Shown: positions 1 to 6,633 of the stretch, piece after piece
How the letters are laid out: every line of letters starts with the position of its first letter
Position numbering within the stretch: the first letter of the stretch is position 1
Source of the DNA: an uncultured Sphingomonadaceae bacterium
Lineage (GTDB): Bacteria > Pseudomonadota > Alphaproteobacteria > Sphingomonadales > Sphingomonadaceae
Assembly (NCBI GenBank): GCA_946480515.1
Contig: CAMLKX010000051.1
Coordinates: 1-10,054 of the forward strand
DNA: 10,054 nucleotides
Reading direction: 5' to 3'
Program-made: the position numbers and the translations under genes
The notes under the pieces: model-generated
Told to the model about the DNA's origin: nothing
The model's input: only the letters and a program-made list of their open reading frames with translations
Databases searched by the model: none

Positions 1-245
1 CTTCTGTTCTGCTGTTCTATCTGTTCAAGACGTGGATGCCCGACTTCCCGTTCATGAACCGGATGGGCCTGGTATTCCTGATCAGCCTCGCCTTGGCAGT
101 CGTGATCAGCCTGATGCGCCCGGCCAGGGTCGACTCCAACCGCGTCACGATGGAGGGCGTAACTTTCGGAACCCCGCCGATCTTCAACATTGCGGGCGTC
201 GGTGTCATCCTCATCCTGATCGCGCTGTACGCCACCTGGTGGTAA
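1..245 (+). CDS. C-terminal fragment of a membrane transporter, probably sodium/sugar symporter (SSS family)
   Basis: Only the last 80 codons are present; the frame is open from base 3 and the gene begins left of the window. The visible part has two hydrophobic helices, one around the residues GLVFLISLALAVVISL and a last one around GVGVILILIALYATW, joined by a short polar loop. The protein ends in WW. A final helix ending in an aromatic LYATWW-type tail is typical of sodium/solute symporters of the SGLT-like group. This is recognition from memory of the family, not a domain search. The gene lies 7 bases upstream of dgoK on the same strand, so it is probably the uptake step for galactose or galactonate in the same operon. 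A major facilitator permease cannot be excluded from this fragment alone. Confidence 0.65.
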   Translation, partial: SVLLFYLFKTWMPDFPFMNRMGLVFLISLALAVVISLMRPARVDSNRVTMEGVTFGTPPIFNIAGVGVILILIALYATWW

Positions 246-252
246 GCCGCTT

Positions 253-1116
253 GTGAGCGAGTTCATCGCCGTCGACTGGGGAACGACTAACCGGCGCGCC
301 TATCGCATCAGCGATGGCCGGGTGGTTGCCAGCGAGGGCGATGACCGCGGGGTCAAGGCGGTCCAGCGGGAGCAATATGAGGCCGAGATCGCTGGCATTC
401 GCGAGCGGCTCGGCGATCTGCCGATGCGGCTGGTCGGCATGGTCGGTTCAACCATCGGCTGGCGCGACGTTCCCTATGTCCGCGCCCCGGCCTCGCTGGA
501 GACGCTTGCGGCGGGTCTGTGCTGGATCGACAGCCGAACCGCGATCGTCCCCGGAATTGCGCAACATGATCCCGGAGCGCCGGACGTGATGCGCGGCGAG
601 GAGGTTCAAATCTTCGGCGCGCTCGCGGCCGGCCTAATCCCGGCCGATGCGATCGTCTGCCAGCCGGGAACGCACTGCAAATGGGCGACATTGCGCGCTG
701 GGATGCTGACTTCCTTCCTCACGGCGATGACCGGCGAGTTGTTTGCCTTGTTGAGCAAGCACAGCGTCCTGGCTGCTCAACTCGCCCAAGCCGACAATGA
801 TGATCGCGCGGCCTTCCAAGAGGGCGTGATCGCGGGATCGAAAGGCGATCTGCTCGGATCGCTGTTCCGGGTCCGGGCAGCGGGGCTGCTTGGGTTCCGC
901 CCGGACACGGTGGCTGCAAGCTACGCAAGCGGGCTGCTGATCGGGGCCGATGTGGCGGCCCGCGACCTTCGTAAAGTGATCCATGTGCTTGCCGACCCGG
1001 AGCTCGGGGATCGCTATGCGTTGGCCATCGCCCAACTGGGTGGTGAGACTGTCCGAATCGAGAGCGAAGACGCATTCGTCGCCGGAGTGACTGCTATCGA
1101 GAAAGTGTCGCAATGA
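253..1116 (+). CDS. dgoK: 2-dehydro-3-deoxygalactonokinase
   Basis: This kinase would phosphorylate 2-keto-3-deoxygalactonate with ATP to the 6-phosphate, the fourth step of the De Ley-Doudoroff route of galactose use, in the cytoplasm. The 287 residues match the usual DgoK length of about 290. Visible family signatures are the N-terminal phosphate-binding stretch AVDWGTTNRRAY (6-17), VMRGEEVQIFGAL (112-124), PGTHCKW (138-144) and TAMTGELFALLSKHSVL (157-173). The start is a GTG that follows the transporter stop by 7 bases; the frame begins MSEFIAVDWG, as expected for the family, with only a weak purine-rich stretch (GGTGGTAAG) before it. The stop overlaps the dgoA start as ATGA, so the two are probably translationally coupled. 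Nothing appears truncated. Confidence 0.93.
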   Translation: MSEFIAVDWGTTNRRAYRISDGRVVASEGDDRGVKAVQREQYEAEIAGIRERLGDLPMRLVGMVGSTIGWRDVPYVRAPASLETLAAGLCWIDSRTAIVPGIAQHDPGAPDVMRGEEVQIFGALAAGLIPADAIVCQPGTHCKWATLRAGMLTSFLTAMTGELFALLSKHSVLAAQLAQADNDDRAAFQEGVIAGSKGDLLGSLFRVRAAGLLGFRPDTVAASYASGLLIGADVAARDLRKVIHVLADPELGDRYALAIAQLGGETVRIESEDAFVAGVTAIEKVSQ

Positions 1117-1757
1117 CCAACCAGGCCCGATTTGATGCCGCGTTCCAGGCGTGTCCGCTGATCGCCATCCTTCGCGGCGTGAAGCCGGACGAGGTAGTGG
1201 AGATCGGTGAGGTGCTGGTCGCAGCCGGCATCACCCTGATCGAAGTTCCGCTCAATTCTCCCGATCCGCTTCGGAGCATCACGCGTCTTGCTTCGGCGAT
1301 GGCGGACCGGGCGGTGATCGGAGCCGGCACTGTGCTTGATCCCGAGTCAGTTGATGCTGTCGCCGCCGCGGGTGGCACGCTGATCATCTCGCCGAACATG
1401 GACGAGGCGGTGATTACCCGCGCGGCAGACCAGGGATTCGTTTCAATCCCCGGCTTCGGCACAGTCAGCGAGGCGTTTCGCGCGCTGAAGGCCGGCGCGT
1501 GGGCGCTAAAGCTGTTTCCGGCAGAAGCGTTTCAGCCGCAGGTGCTCAAGGCCATGGGCGCGGTGATCCCGCGAGGAACGCGCATTCTTCCGGTCGGCGG
1601 CATCAAGCCGGAGACGATGGCGACCTGGCAATCGGCTGGTGCGGCCGGCTTCGGATTGGGCTCAGCGCTGTATCAGGCGGGGATGAGTCCGGCTGATGTC
1701 GCCGAGCGGGCGCAAGCCTTTGTCGACCGGCTGAGGACCTATCCCGCGACCGTATAG
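1113..1757 (+). CDS. dgoA: 2-dehydro-3-deoxy-6-phosphogalactonate aldolase
   Basis: This class I aldolase would split 2-keto-3-deoxy-6-phosphogalactonate into pyruvate and glyceraldehyde 3-phosphate. It is a 214-residue single-domain TIM barrel of the KDPG/KDPGal aldolase family. Visible motifs are PLIAILRG (15-22), IEVPLNSP (43-50) with the likely general acid/base Glu44, GAGTVLDP (70-77), ISPNMDEAVI (92-101), and ALKLFPAE (131-138), where Lys133 is the expected Schiff-base lysine. The phosphate-binding part follows at PVGGI (160-164) and GLGSALY (181-187). The VPLNSP wording and the adjacent kinase favour the galactonate enzyme over the Entner-Doudoroff KDPG aldolase. The ATG overlaps the dgoK stop by four bases. 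The 3' end overlaps the convergent short-chain dehydrogenase gene by 19 bp. Confidence 0.93.
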   Translation: MTNQARFDAAFQACPLIAILRGVKPDEVVEIGEVLVAAGITLIEVPLNSPDPLRSITRLASAMADRAVIGAGTVLDPESVDAVAAAGGTLIISPNMDEAVITRAADQGFVSIPGFGTVSEAFRALKAGAWALKLFPAEAFQPQVLKAMGAVIPRGTRILPVGGIKPETMATWQSAGAAGFGLGSALYQAGMSPADVAERAQAFVDRLRTYPATV

Positions 1758-2491
1758 CCGCCGTCGACATAAAGCGTCTGGCCGGTAATCCAGCTTGCCG
1801 CCGGGCTGGTCAGGAACAGGATCGCATTGGCGATGTCCGCCGGCACGCCCAGCCGGCCGAGCGGAGTGCGGGCGAGGGTCGGCTTCAGCCAATCCTCCTG
1901 CTGGAACGTTCCGGCGGTCATCTTGCTCTCCGTCAGTCCCGCCGCCACCGAGTTGGCGCGGACCCCGCGCGCGCCCCATTGGACCGCCATCGTCTTGGTC
2001 AAGCCGACGAGGCCCGTCTTGGCGGCTCCATAGCCGGGCACGATACCGATCCCGAAATAGCTGCTCATCGACCCGATGCCGACCACCGATCCGCCGCCCT
2101 CGAGCTTGCTATCGGCCAGAAGGTCGATCGTTCGGCGCGCCATCCGAAAGGCGGAGTTTAGCAGCATGTTGACGGCGCGGTCGAAAATTTCCGGTTCCCA
2201 TTCGTCGAGGCCGAGGCTGGGCAGCGCCATGCCCGCGTTGTTGACCAGAATGTCGAGCCGCGACAGCGAGCCGGCCACCGCGTCGATATTCTCGTGATTT
2301 TCGACATCCAGCTGCTGGTAGCGATAGCCCGACAGGTCGGCATCATAGTCCGCGGCACTGGCCCGCGTGCCGGTGATCGTGACCTCCGCGCCAGCCTCGC
2401 GATAGGCCGCGGCCGTCGCTGCGCCGATCCCGCTGGTGCCGCCGGTGACCAGCACGTGGGCAGCGGAATAATCATAAGTCGGTAACGTCAT
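1739..2491 (-). CDS. SDR family oxidoreductase (classical short-chain dehydrogenase)
   Basis: A cytoplasmic NAD(P)-dependent dehydrogenase or reductase of the classical SDR family, 250 residues, which is the normal length. The cofactor loop TGGTSGIG is at 16-23 and NNAG at 84-87. The catalytic triad is Ser141, Tyr154 and Lys158 (YGAAK), with the usual 12 residues between Ser and Tyr. The C-terminal YVDGGYTVAG is typical. A basic residue (Arg43) after the second strand hints at NADP rather than NAD, which is an inference. The ATG at 2491 has a strong ribosome binding site (GGGAGAG at 2495-2501). The gene is the last of the minus-strand unit, 85 bases after the zinc-type dehydrogenase, so the pair could perform successive oxidations. 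Galactose 1-dehydrogenase is conceivable because of the neighbouring dgo genes, but strand and operon placement argue against it. Substrate unknown. Confidence 0.92.
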   Translation of the reverse strand: MTLPTYDYSAAHVLVTGGTSGIGAATAAAYREAGAEVTITGTRASAADYDADLSGYRYQQLDVENHENIDAVAGSLSRLDILVNNAGMALPSLGLDEWEPEIFDRAVNMLLNSAFRMARRTIDLLADSKLEGGGSVVGIGSMSSYFGIGIVPGYGAAKTGLVGLTKTMAVQWGARGVRANSVAAGLTESKMTAGTFQQEDWLKPTLARTPLGRLGVPADIANAILFLTSPAASWITGQTLYVDGGYTVAG

Positions 2492-2494
2492 ACA

Positions 2495-2501
2495 CTCTCC
2501 C
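2495..2501 (-). promoter_or_regulatory. Ribosome binding site of the SDR gene
   Basis: GGGAGAG on the minus strand ends 3 bases before the ATG at 2491. It fixes the start and allows independent initiation despite the 85-base gap to the previous gene. Confidence 0.6.
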
Positions 2502-2508
2502 TGTGCGC

Positions 2509-2575
2509 CAGCGAGCAGCGCGAAGCCTCGCTGTGTTGTCTCATGTCAGGATGAACGCGGGTCCGATCCTCGGAC
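2509..2575. other. Two inverted repeats in the gap between the zinc-type dehydrogenase and SDR genes
   Basis: Two perfect inverted repeats lie in the longest internal gap of the minus-strand operon. GTCCGA (2561-2566) pairs with TCGGAC (2570-2575) around a 3-base loop, directly after the stop of the zinc-type dehydrogenase. CAGCGAG (2509-2515) pairs with CTCGCTG (2527-2533) around an 11-base loop, just before the SDR ribosome binding site. Neither is followed by a T run on the minus strand, so they are not ordinary intrinsic terminators. They could stabilise or process the mRNA, or attenuate read-through. Short repeats like these also arise by chance in GC-rich DNA. Confidence 0.4.
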
Positions 2576-2576
2576 G

Positions 2577-3596
2577 TCAGTTGAACTCCAGGATCACCTT
2601 CGCCGATTTCGCCGCGTCGCGCGCGGTGTCGAGCGCCTGATTGAACTGGTTGAACGGGATCCGGTGACTGATCATCGGGCTGAGGTCGATTTCGCCTGAA
2701 GAGATCATGTCGATCGCTTCTCCGAATTCCGCATGCCGGCCGAGCGCGATCGATCCGATCAGCATGATCTCGTTCATCATGACCTTGAACAGATCGACCG
2801 GGCACGGCTTCTTGTAGAGCGCAATAATGGAAATCCGGGCGCGGAACTTCGCCGCCGCGATGACCTCGGTCAGGGCAGGCGGTGCGCCCGCCGCATCGAT
2901 GAACACGTCGGTATCGATATAGCGCTGACCCAGGCGATTACCCTCGCCATGCGCCTGCGCCAAGGCTTCGGTCATCGACCCGGTCGAGACATTGATCGTC
3001 GACGCGGCACCCAGTTGCCGTGCGCGTTCAAGGCGGCTTTCCTCGCGGTCGATGATGGCGATGTTCTTCACGCCGCGGTGGCGCAGCATCGCAACGGCGC
3101 ACAGGCCGATCGGTCCCGCGCCAATGACCGCGACCTTGTCGTCGGGTGTCACGTCGACCAGGTTGATGCCATGCAGCGCAACCGATAGCGGCTCGGCAAG
3201 AGCAGCGAGTGCGGCCGGCACATGGGCAGGGACGGGGTAGATCGAGGATCCAATTTCCGCATCGGGCACCAGGATGAACGGAGCCATGCCGCCTTCCGGA
3301 CCGCCATTGCCGATGTTGCGATCGTCTGGATTGACCGCCACGCGCATCCCCGCCGAAACCCCTTTGACGTCCTTGCCGACGCGTTCGACAATCCCGGAGA
3401 ACTCGTGACCAATGGGCATCGGTTCGGACACTGGCGCGCCGGTTCCGCCAGTCGCAATATAGCCAAGATCGCTGCCGCAGATGCCGCAGGCCTCGACCCG
3501 CACCACGACGTCATTCGGGCCCGGCTCGGGCACCGCAACCTCGTCGAGCCTGACGTCGTTCGGGCCATGAATTCGGGCCAGTTGCATCGTCGTCAT
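2577..3596 (-). CDS. Zinc-type medium-chain alcohol/polyol dehydrogenase
   Basis: A cytoplasmic NAD(P)-dependent dehydrogenase of the MDR superfamily, 339 residues, in the sorbitol/threonine/2,3-butanediol dehydrogenase-like branch. The catalytic domain carries the usual zinc site: Cys37 in ACGICGSD, His64-Glu65 in GHEFSG, and Glu135 in AEPLSVALHG. The Rossmann domain shows VIGAGPIG (157-164) and an acidic residue after the second strand (Asp183), which suggests NAD. The lobe that normally holds the four-cysteine structural zinc (about 88-110) has no cysteine and reads NIGNGGPEGG instead, so the structural zinc is absent, as in mammalian sorbitol dehydrogenase. The ATG at 3596 is preceded by AAGGAA; a second ATG lies three codons on. 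It sits 45 bases after the VOC gene and upstream of the SDR gene. It probably oxidises a secondary alcohol in the same pathway; the substrate is not identifiable. Confidence 0.9.
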   Translation of the reverse strand: MTTMQLARIHGPNDVRLDEVAVPEPGPNDVVVRVEACGICGSDLGYIATGGTGAPVSEPMPIGHEFSGIVERVGKDVKGVSAGMRVAVNPDDRNIGNGGPEGGMAPFILVPDAEIGSSIYPVPAHVPAALAALAEPLSVALHGINLVDVTPDDKVAVIGAGPIGLCAVAMLRHRGVKNIAIIDREESRLERARQLGAASTINVSTGSMTEALAQAHGEGNRLGQRYIDTDVFIDAAGAPPALTEVIAAAKFRARISIIALYKKPCPVDLFKVMMNEIMLIGSIALGRHAEFGEAIDMISSGEIDLSPMISHRIPFNQFNQALDTARDAAKSAKVILEFN

Positions 3597-3602
3597 CGCC
3601 AG

Positions 3603-3608
3603 TTCCTT
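3603..3608 (-). promoter_or_regulatory. Ribosome binding site of the zinc-type dehydrogenase gene
   Basis: AAGGAA on the minus strand lies 6 bases before the ATG at 3596 and supports that start over the ATG at codon 4. Confidence 0.55.
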
Positions 3609-3641
3609 CGTTCAATCGGGCTTTTTGAATCGGCCCGCCTT

Positions 3642-4118
3642 CTAACCTAAATCTTTGGGAAGCTGCAGAAATTCCAGCACCAGCGGATCACCCGCCCGCT
3701 CGCAATAGGCGTAGCCGATCCCGGGAGCCGGTCGGGCACTCCAAACCTCTTCATAACCCAAACCGCGCACCCGCCCCAGCCAGACATCGAGGTCGTCGAT
3801 CCGGTATCTGAGATGGTGCATGCCCTCGCCGCCGCGCTGAATGAAGTCACGGTGCGGCGTGGCGCCCTCGATCCATTCGATCAGCTCAATCTCGATATCG
3901 CCCGCGCGGCCGAACGCGAACTTCAGCTCGAAGGGCGTGGGCTCGGCGCCGCGATAGGACGCCGTCTGCCCGCTAAAGTCCGGCACGGTGAAGGGACCAA
4001 ATAGCGGCTCGTAAAGGGCAATGGCGCGATTCAGGTCCTTGACCACGAAGCCGATCTGGTCCGGTTGCGGCAGGTCCGGAAGAGCCTCGGACAGGGCTGG
4101 AGGGGTGCTGCTCATCAC
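3642..4118 (-). CDS. VOC (glyoxalase/bleomycin resistance-fold) family protein
   Basis: A small cytoplasmic protein of the vicinal oxygen chelate superfamily, whose members include glyoxalases, extradiol dioxygenases and methylmalonyl-CoA epimerases. The two beta-alpha-beta-beta-beta modules are visible: QIGFVVKDLNRAIALYEPLFGPF (start at 21) and MHHLRYRIDDLDVWLGRVRGLGY (start at 100). Candidate metal ligands are Glu78 in IEIELIE, His101 or His102 in GMHHL, and Glu149 in LVLEFLQ. The first usual ligand position (His in the DHIG motif of epimerases) is Gln21 here. The reading frame allows a GTG at 4118 immediately followed by an ATG at 4115; the ATG is the more ordinary start and would give 157 residues. 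Either start lies within 6 bases of the DUF1214 stop, so translation is probably coupled. The reaction is unknown; epimerase-like or lyase-like chemistry on a pathway intermediate is possible. Confidence 0.85.
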   Translation of the reverse strand: MMSSTPPALSEALPDLPQPDQIGFVVKDLNRAIALYEPLFGPFTVPDFSGQTASYRGAEPTPFELKFAFGRAGDIEIELIEWIEGATPHRDFIQRGGEGMHHLRYRIDDLDVWLGRVRGLGYEEVWSARPAPGIGYAYCERAGDPLVLEFLQLPKDLG

Positions 4119-4121
4119 GAA

Positions 4122-5318
4122 CTACCACAGCACCCGCTGCTGCAGCTGTGACCGGCGGTCGCGAATGATCTGATCGCGCTCCTGGGGGGTCACGGTCCGC
4201 ATGTCGCCAGGCAAATGCTGCATGACAGCGTTCATCGAAACCTTTTGCGCGATTGGCATCGGCGTGGAACTGCAATCGGTCCAGCGTCCCTGGATGATGC
4301 CGCTCGGGTAACCGGCGGTGTCGAGCCAATTGTGGACGCCCGGGTCCTTGGCCGAGACGACGACACGCAGCTTGCCGTCGCCGTTGCGGTGCCATTGCGC
4401 CCCATTGAGGCTGCTGTGATTGTTGTACCAGTCGGTCGTTTCGAACACCTCGTTGGTCAGCAGCAGCGACGCATAGGCGACCTGATCGGGGTAATCGGTT
4501 TCGATGATCAGCGCTTCGTCATCGGTCAGGTCGTACACGGTCTCATAATAGAATTGGCCAAACAGTCCGCCGAAGCCTCCGACCACGTCCCATTCCTTGA
4601 ACCGGTCGTTGACGTAACCTTCGCGCCGCAGCCCATGGACACGGTCGACCAGCAGCATGGCGGTGTGCTTGATGCCCGGAACCAGGCGCCTGATCCGCTG
4701 TTCGACATCAGCCGCCGCCGGCCTGCGCCGCGCCGGCGGGATGTCGATACGCTCGATCGACAGCAAGGGATCGCGTTCGGTGGCCCAGTCATAGGCCACC
4801 TGCCGCAGGTTGAGCATGTTGGTATTCGGATTGAGTTCCCACCAGCTGCCCTCATAGCCCTCCGGCCGTTCAGGGCTCAGGATCACGTCGAACGGCGCGT
4901 CGGGACCTCCGGGAAGCTCATTGAGATCATGATAGCCGAGCGCCTGGATCTGTCCTCCCGGCGCTGGCGGGCCGTACATTCCGATCTTTGCGATTCCGAG
5001 CGATCCCTTGCGTCCGCGCAGCCGATAGCTGCCGCCCGGCGTGATCTGAGTCTCGCGGTAAACGGTGTCGGCATTGGGCTGGTAGATGTTCAGCACCACG
5101 TTGAGGGCTGGCAGGAACATCGGATGGTCGCCGCCCGGCGCCACCGCGGCGATGCCACGCGTCGCCATCGCGGCCAGCAACAGGCGGCCCGCCTCCTGCT
5201 GGGTCTGCGGATCGTCGCGCAGATGTTCGGGCAGCTTCTCGATGATCTGCGGCGCAAGGTCGCGCAGCCCGTCGAGCATGTGGTTCCAGGCGGAAATGAG
5301 GGAGCCGGCTTCGGTCAT
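4122..5318 (-). CDS. DUF1214 domain-containing protein
   Basis: A 398-residue protein with no signal peptide or membrane segment, so probably cytoplasmic. It resembles the DUF1214/DUF1254 group, a family without an established reaction. Recognisable stretches are PNADTVYRE (81-89), similar to the NxDT-Y motif of the group, then in the C-terminal DUF1214 part DWYNNHSSLNGAQW (296-309), DPGVHNWLDTAG (325-336) and GRW (344-346). The middle (about 140-260) is rich in aromatic residues and carries a glycine-rich GGFGGLFGQFYYE. The start at 5318 has AAGGA seven bases upstream. It follows the sulfotransferase gene by 46 bases and nearly abuts the VOC gene. Operon placement suggests a role in metabolism of the same substrate. 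The domain call is from motif recognition; no function should be assigned. Confidence 0.8.
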   Translation of the reverse strand: MTEAGSLISAWNHMLDGLRDLAPQIIEKLPEHLRDDPQTQQEAGRLLLAAMATRGIAAVAPGGDHPMFLPALNVVLNIYQPNADTVYRETQITPGGSYRLRGRKGSLGIAKIGMYGPPAPGGQIQALGYHDLNELPGGPDAPFDVILSPERPEGYEGSWWELNPNTNMLNLRQVAYDWATERDPLLSIERIDIPPARRRPAAADVEQRIRRLVPGIKHTAMLLVDRVHGLRREGYVNDRFKEWDVVGGFGGLFGQFYYETVYDLTDDEALIIETDYPDQVAYASLLLTNEVFETTDWYNNHSSLNGAQWHRNGDGKLRVVVSAKDPGVHNWLDTAGYPSGIIQGRWTDCSSTPMPIAQKVSMNAVMQHLPGDMRTVTPQERDQIIRDRRSQLQQRVLW

Positions 5319-5325
5319 AAGATAT

Positions 5326-5330
5326 TCCTT
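5326..5330 (-). promoter_or_regulatory. Ribosome binding site of the DUF1214 gene
   Basis: AAGGA on the minus strand sits 7 bases before the ATG at 5318 in the 46-base gap after the sulfotransferase stop, supporting that start. Confidence 0.55.
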
Positions 5331-5364
5331 GCGCGATTGGGTCTGCGTGAAACTTGGTTCTTCG

Positions 5365-6633
5365 TCAGGCGCGGACTTTCGTTTCCGCCTTCACCGGGAA
5401 CGCGTCGAAGTAGAAGGCGAATCGTTCGCGCAGGGCGTCCGGATTGACTCCGAAATCGCGTTCCAGATGATAGATCATCCGTCCTTCCTTGCCGCGCGGA
5501 TGGCTTTCGACATAGTCCGCTACCGCCTGGCGAGCCTCCTCCGTCATCGGCAGTCCGGCCTTGGCGAGAATCTTCTCCGCCGTGGCCAGGTCGTCAGCCA
5601 TGAATTCGTGGAACGGCACGTCTAGGCTCTGTTCGGCGGGCCAAACATGCCGGTCATTCATGCACGCGCGCAGCAGATGCTCGATGCGGTCAGTCCAATA
5701 ATTGATCACCGTCTTGGCATCGAACCGCTTGCGATTGATCCGCATCGTGTAGGCTTGCATCGTCACTGCCGACTGGATCACCGCAACCGGGTCGCGGTGG
5801 GTGATGGCGACGAATGCGTCCGGGAACACCGCCTTGAGCACCGGAAGCTGCTCAAGATGCTGCGGGCATTTGAGTACCCAGCGCTTGGCCCCATGCCGCC
5901 GCTGCAGCAGCTTCAGGACCGTCTTCATATATTCATAATGGGGTGTCTGATCAGTGCTGTAATAATGGTCGCGCCATCCCGGGACGAGCGAAAGCCACTC
6001 GAAATTATAGGAGGCGAAGTCCGGACCCATGAGTTCCAGCTCCTCATGGATATGGTCGGGATTCATCGGGTGCATGGCGGCCAGCAGCGGGGTGGTGACC
6101 TGCATCCCGGCCCAAGCGTCGGCGCAGCGTTGATAGCGCGGGTCGACGCCGCCAGGCAGCGCCTGCTCACCGGGTAGGGGAACCGGTTCGTAGCTTTCCC
6201 AGAGTGGCAGTGAATGGAGCCGCGGGTCCGCCGCGATCAGATTGACGAGGTGGGTTGTGCCGGATCGGGGAAGGCCGGCGATGATGATCGGCCGGTCGAT
6301 TTTTTCATCGTGGATGCCGGGATCCTTCTTCAGCGCATCCTGGATCAGCAGCCGGTTCGACGAGTAGCGGACCGCATAACTGTAAAGGCTTCGGCGGGTC
6401 AGGTTGGTGAGGTCCTTGTCCGAGTCCCACTCGTTCAAGAGCAGGTTTAGCCGCTCGCGAAAATCGTCCGGCCCGAAATCGGCGAGACCTGTCCGTTCCC
6501 GTGCTGCGTTGAGCACCGCCTCTTCGGTCAGTGTCACCGGGTTGGCATCGCCATAGGCAAGCGCGGCTTTCTGCGCTTCCGTCAGCTGCGGATCGAACAG
6601 GTCGTCGATCGAAATGTCATTGGACGTCATCAT
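5365..6633 (-). CDS. Sulfotransferase family protein (PAPS-type)
   Basis: A cytoplasmic enzyme of 422 residues that by family would move a sulfuryl group from PAPS to a hydroxyl or amine acceptor. The 5'-phosphosulfate loop is AGLPRSGTTHLVNL (119-132), with Arg123 where SULT enzymes carry lysine, as is common in bacterial Sulfotransfer_3-like members. The 3'-phosphate site appears as THRDPVAVIQSAV (278-290), with Arg280 and Ser288 eight residues apart, matching the spacing in animal SULTs. LKCPQHL (254-260) and a C-terminal PRGKEGRMIYHL (379-390) also fit the family. An N-terminal helical region of about 110 residues precedes the core. The ATG at 6633 overlaps the TetR stop as ATGA; a second ATG follows directly at 6630 and has better spacing to the upstream GGAAAA. 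The acceptor is unknown. A non-sulfating PAPS-fold protein is possible, but the binding residues look intact. Confidence 0.88.
   Translation of the reverse strand: MMTSNDISIDDLFDPQLTEAQKAALAYGDANPVTLTEEAVLNAARERTGLADFGPDDFRERLNLLLNEWDSDKDLTNLTRRSLYSYAVRYSSNRLLIQDALKKDPGIHDEKIDRPIIIAGLPRSGTTHLVNLIAADPRLHSLPLWESYEPVPLPGEQALPGGVDPRYQRCADAWAGMQVTTPLLAAMHPMNPDHIHEELELMGPDFASYNFEWLSLVPGWRDHYYSTDQTPHYEYMKTVLKLLQRRHGAKRWVLKCPQHLEQLPVLKAVFPDAFVAITHRDPVAVIQSAVTMQAYTMRINRKRFDAKTVINYWTDRIEHLLRACMNDRHVWPAEQSLDVPFHEFMADDLATAEKILAKAGLPMTEEARQAVADYVESHPRGKEGRMIYHLERDFGVNPDALRERFAFYFDAFPVKAETKVRA

Noticed and set aside
3597..3641. GC-rich repeats (CGGGC and GCCCG) with a T5 run between the VOC and zinc-type dehydrogenase genes
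   Set aside because: The T run is in the loop rather than after the stem on either strand, so it does not form an intrinsic terminator. The gap is only 45 bases inside an operon.
4215..5447. Long plus-strand open frame of 410 codons opposite the DUF1214 gene
   Set aside because: It is longer than the gene it shadows, but it is rich in Arg, His, Asp and Val with no recognisable motif. The minus-strand frame has family motifs, a ribosome site and operon spacing. Antisense open frames of this kind are common in GC-rich DNA.
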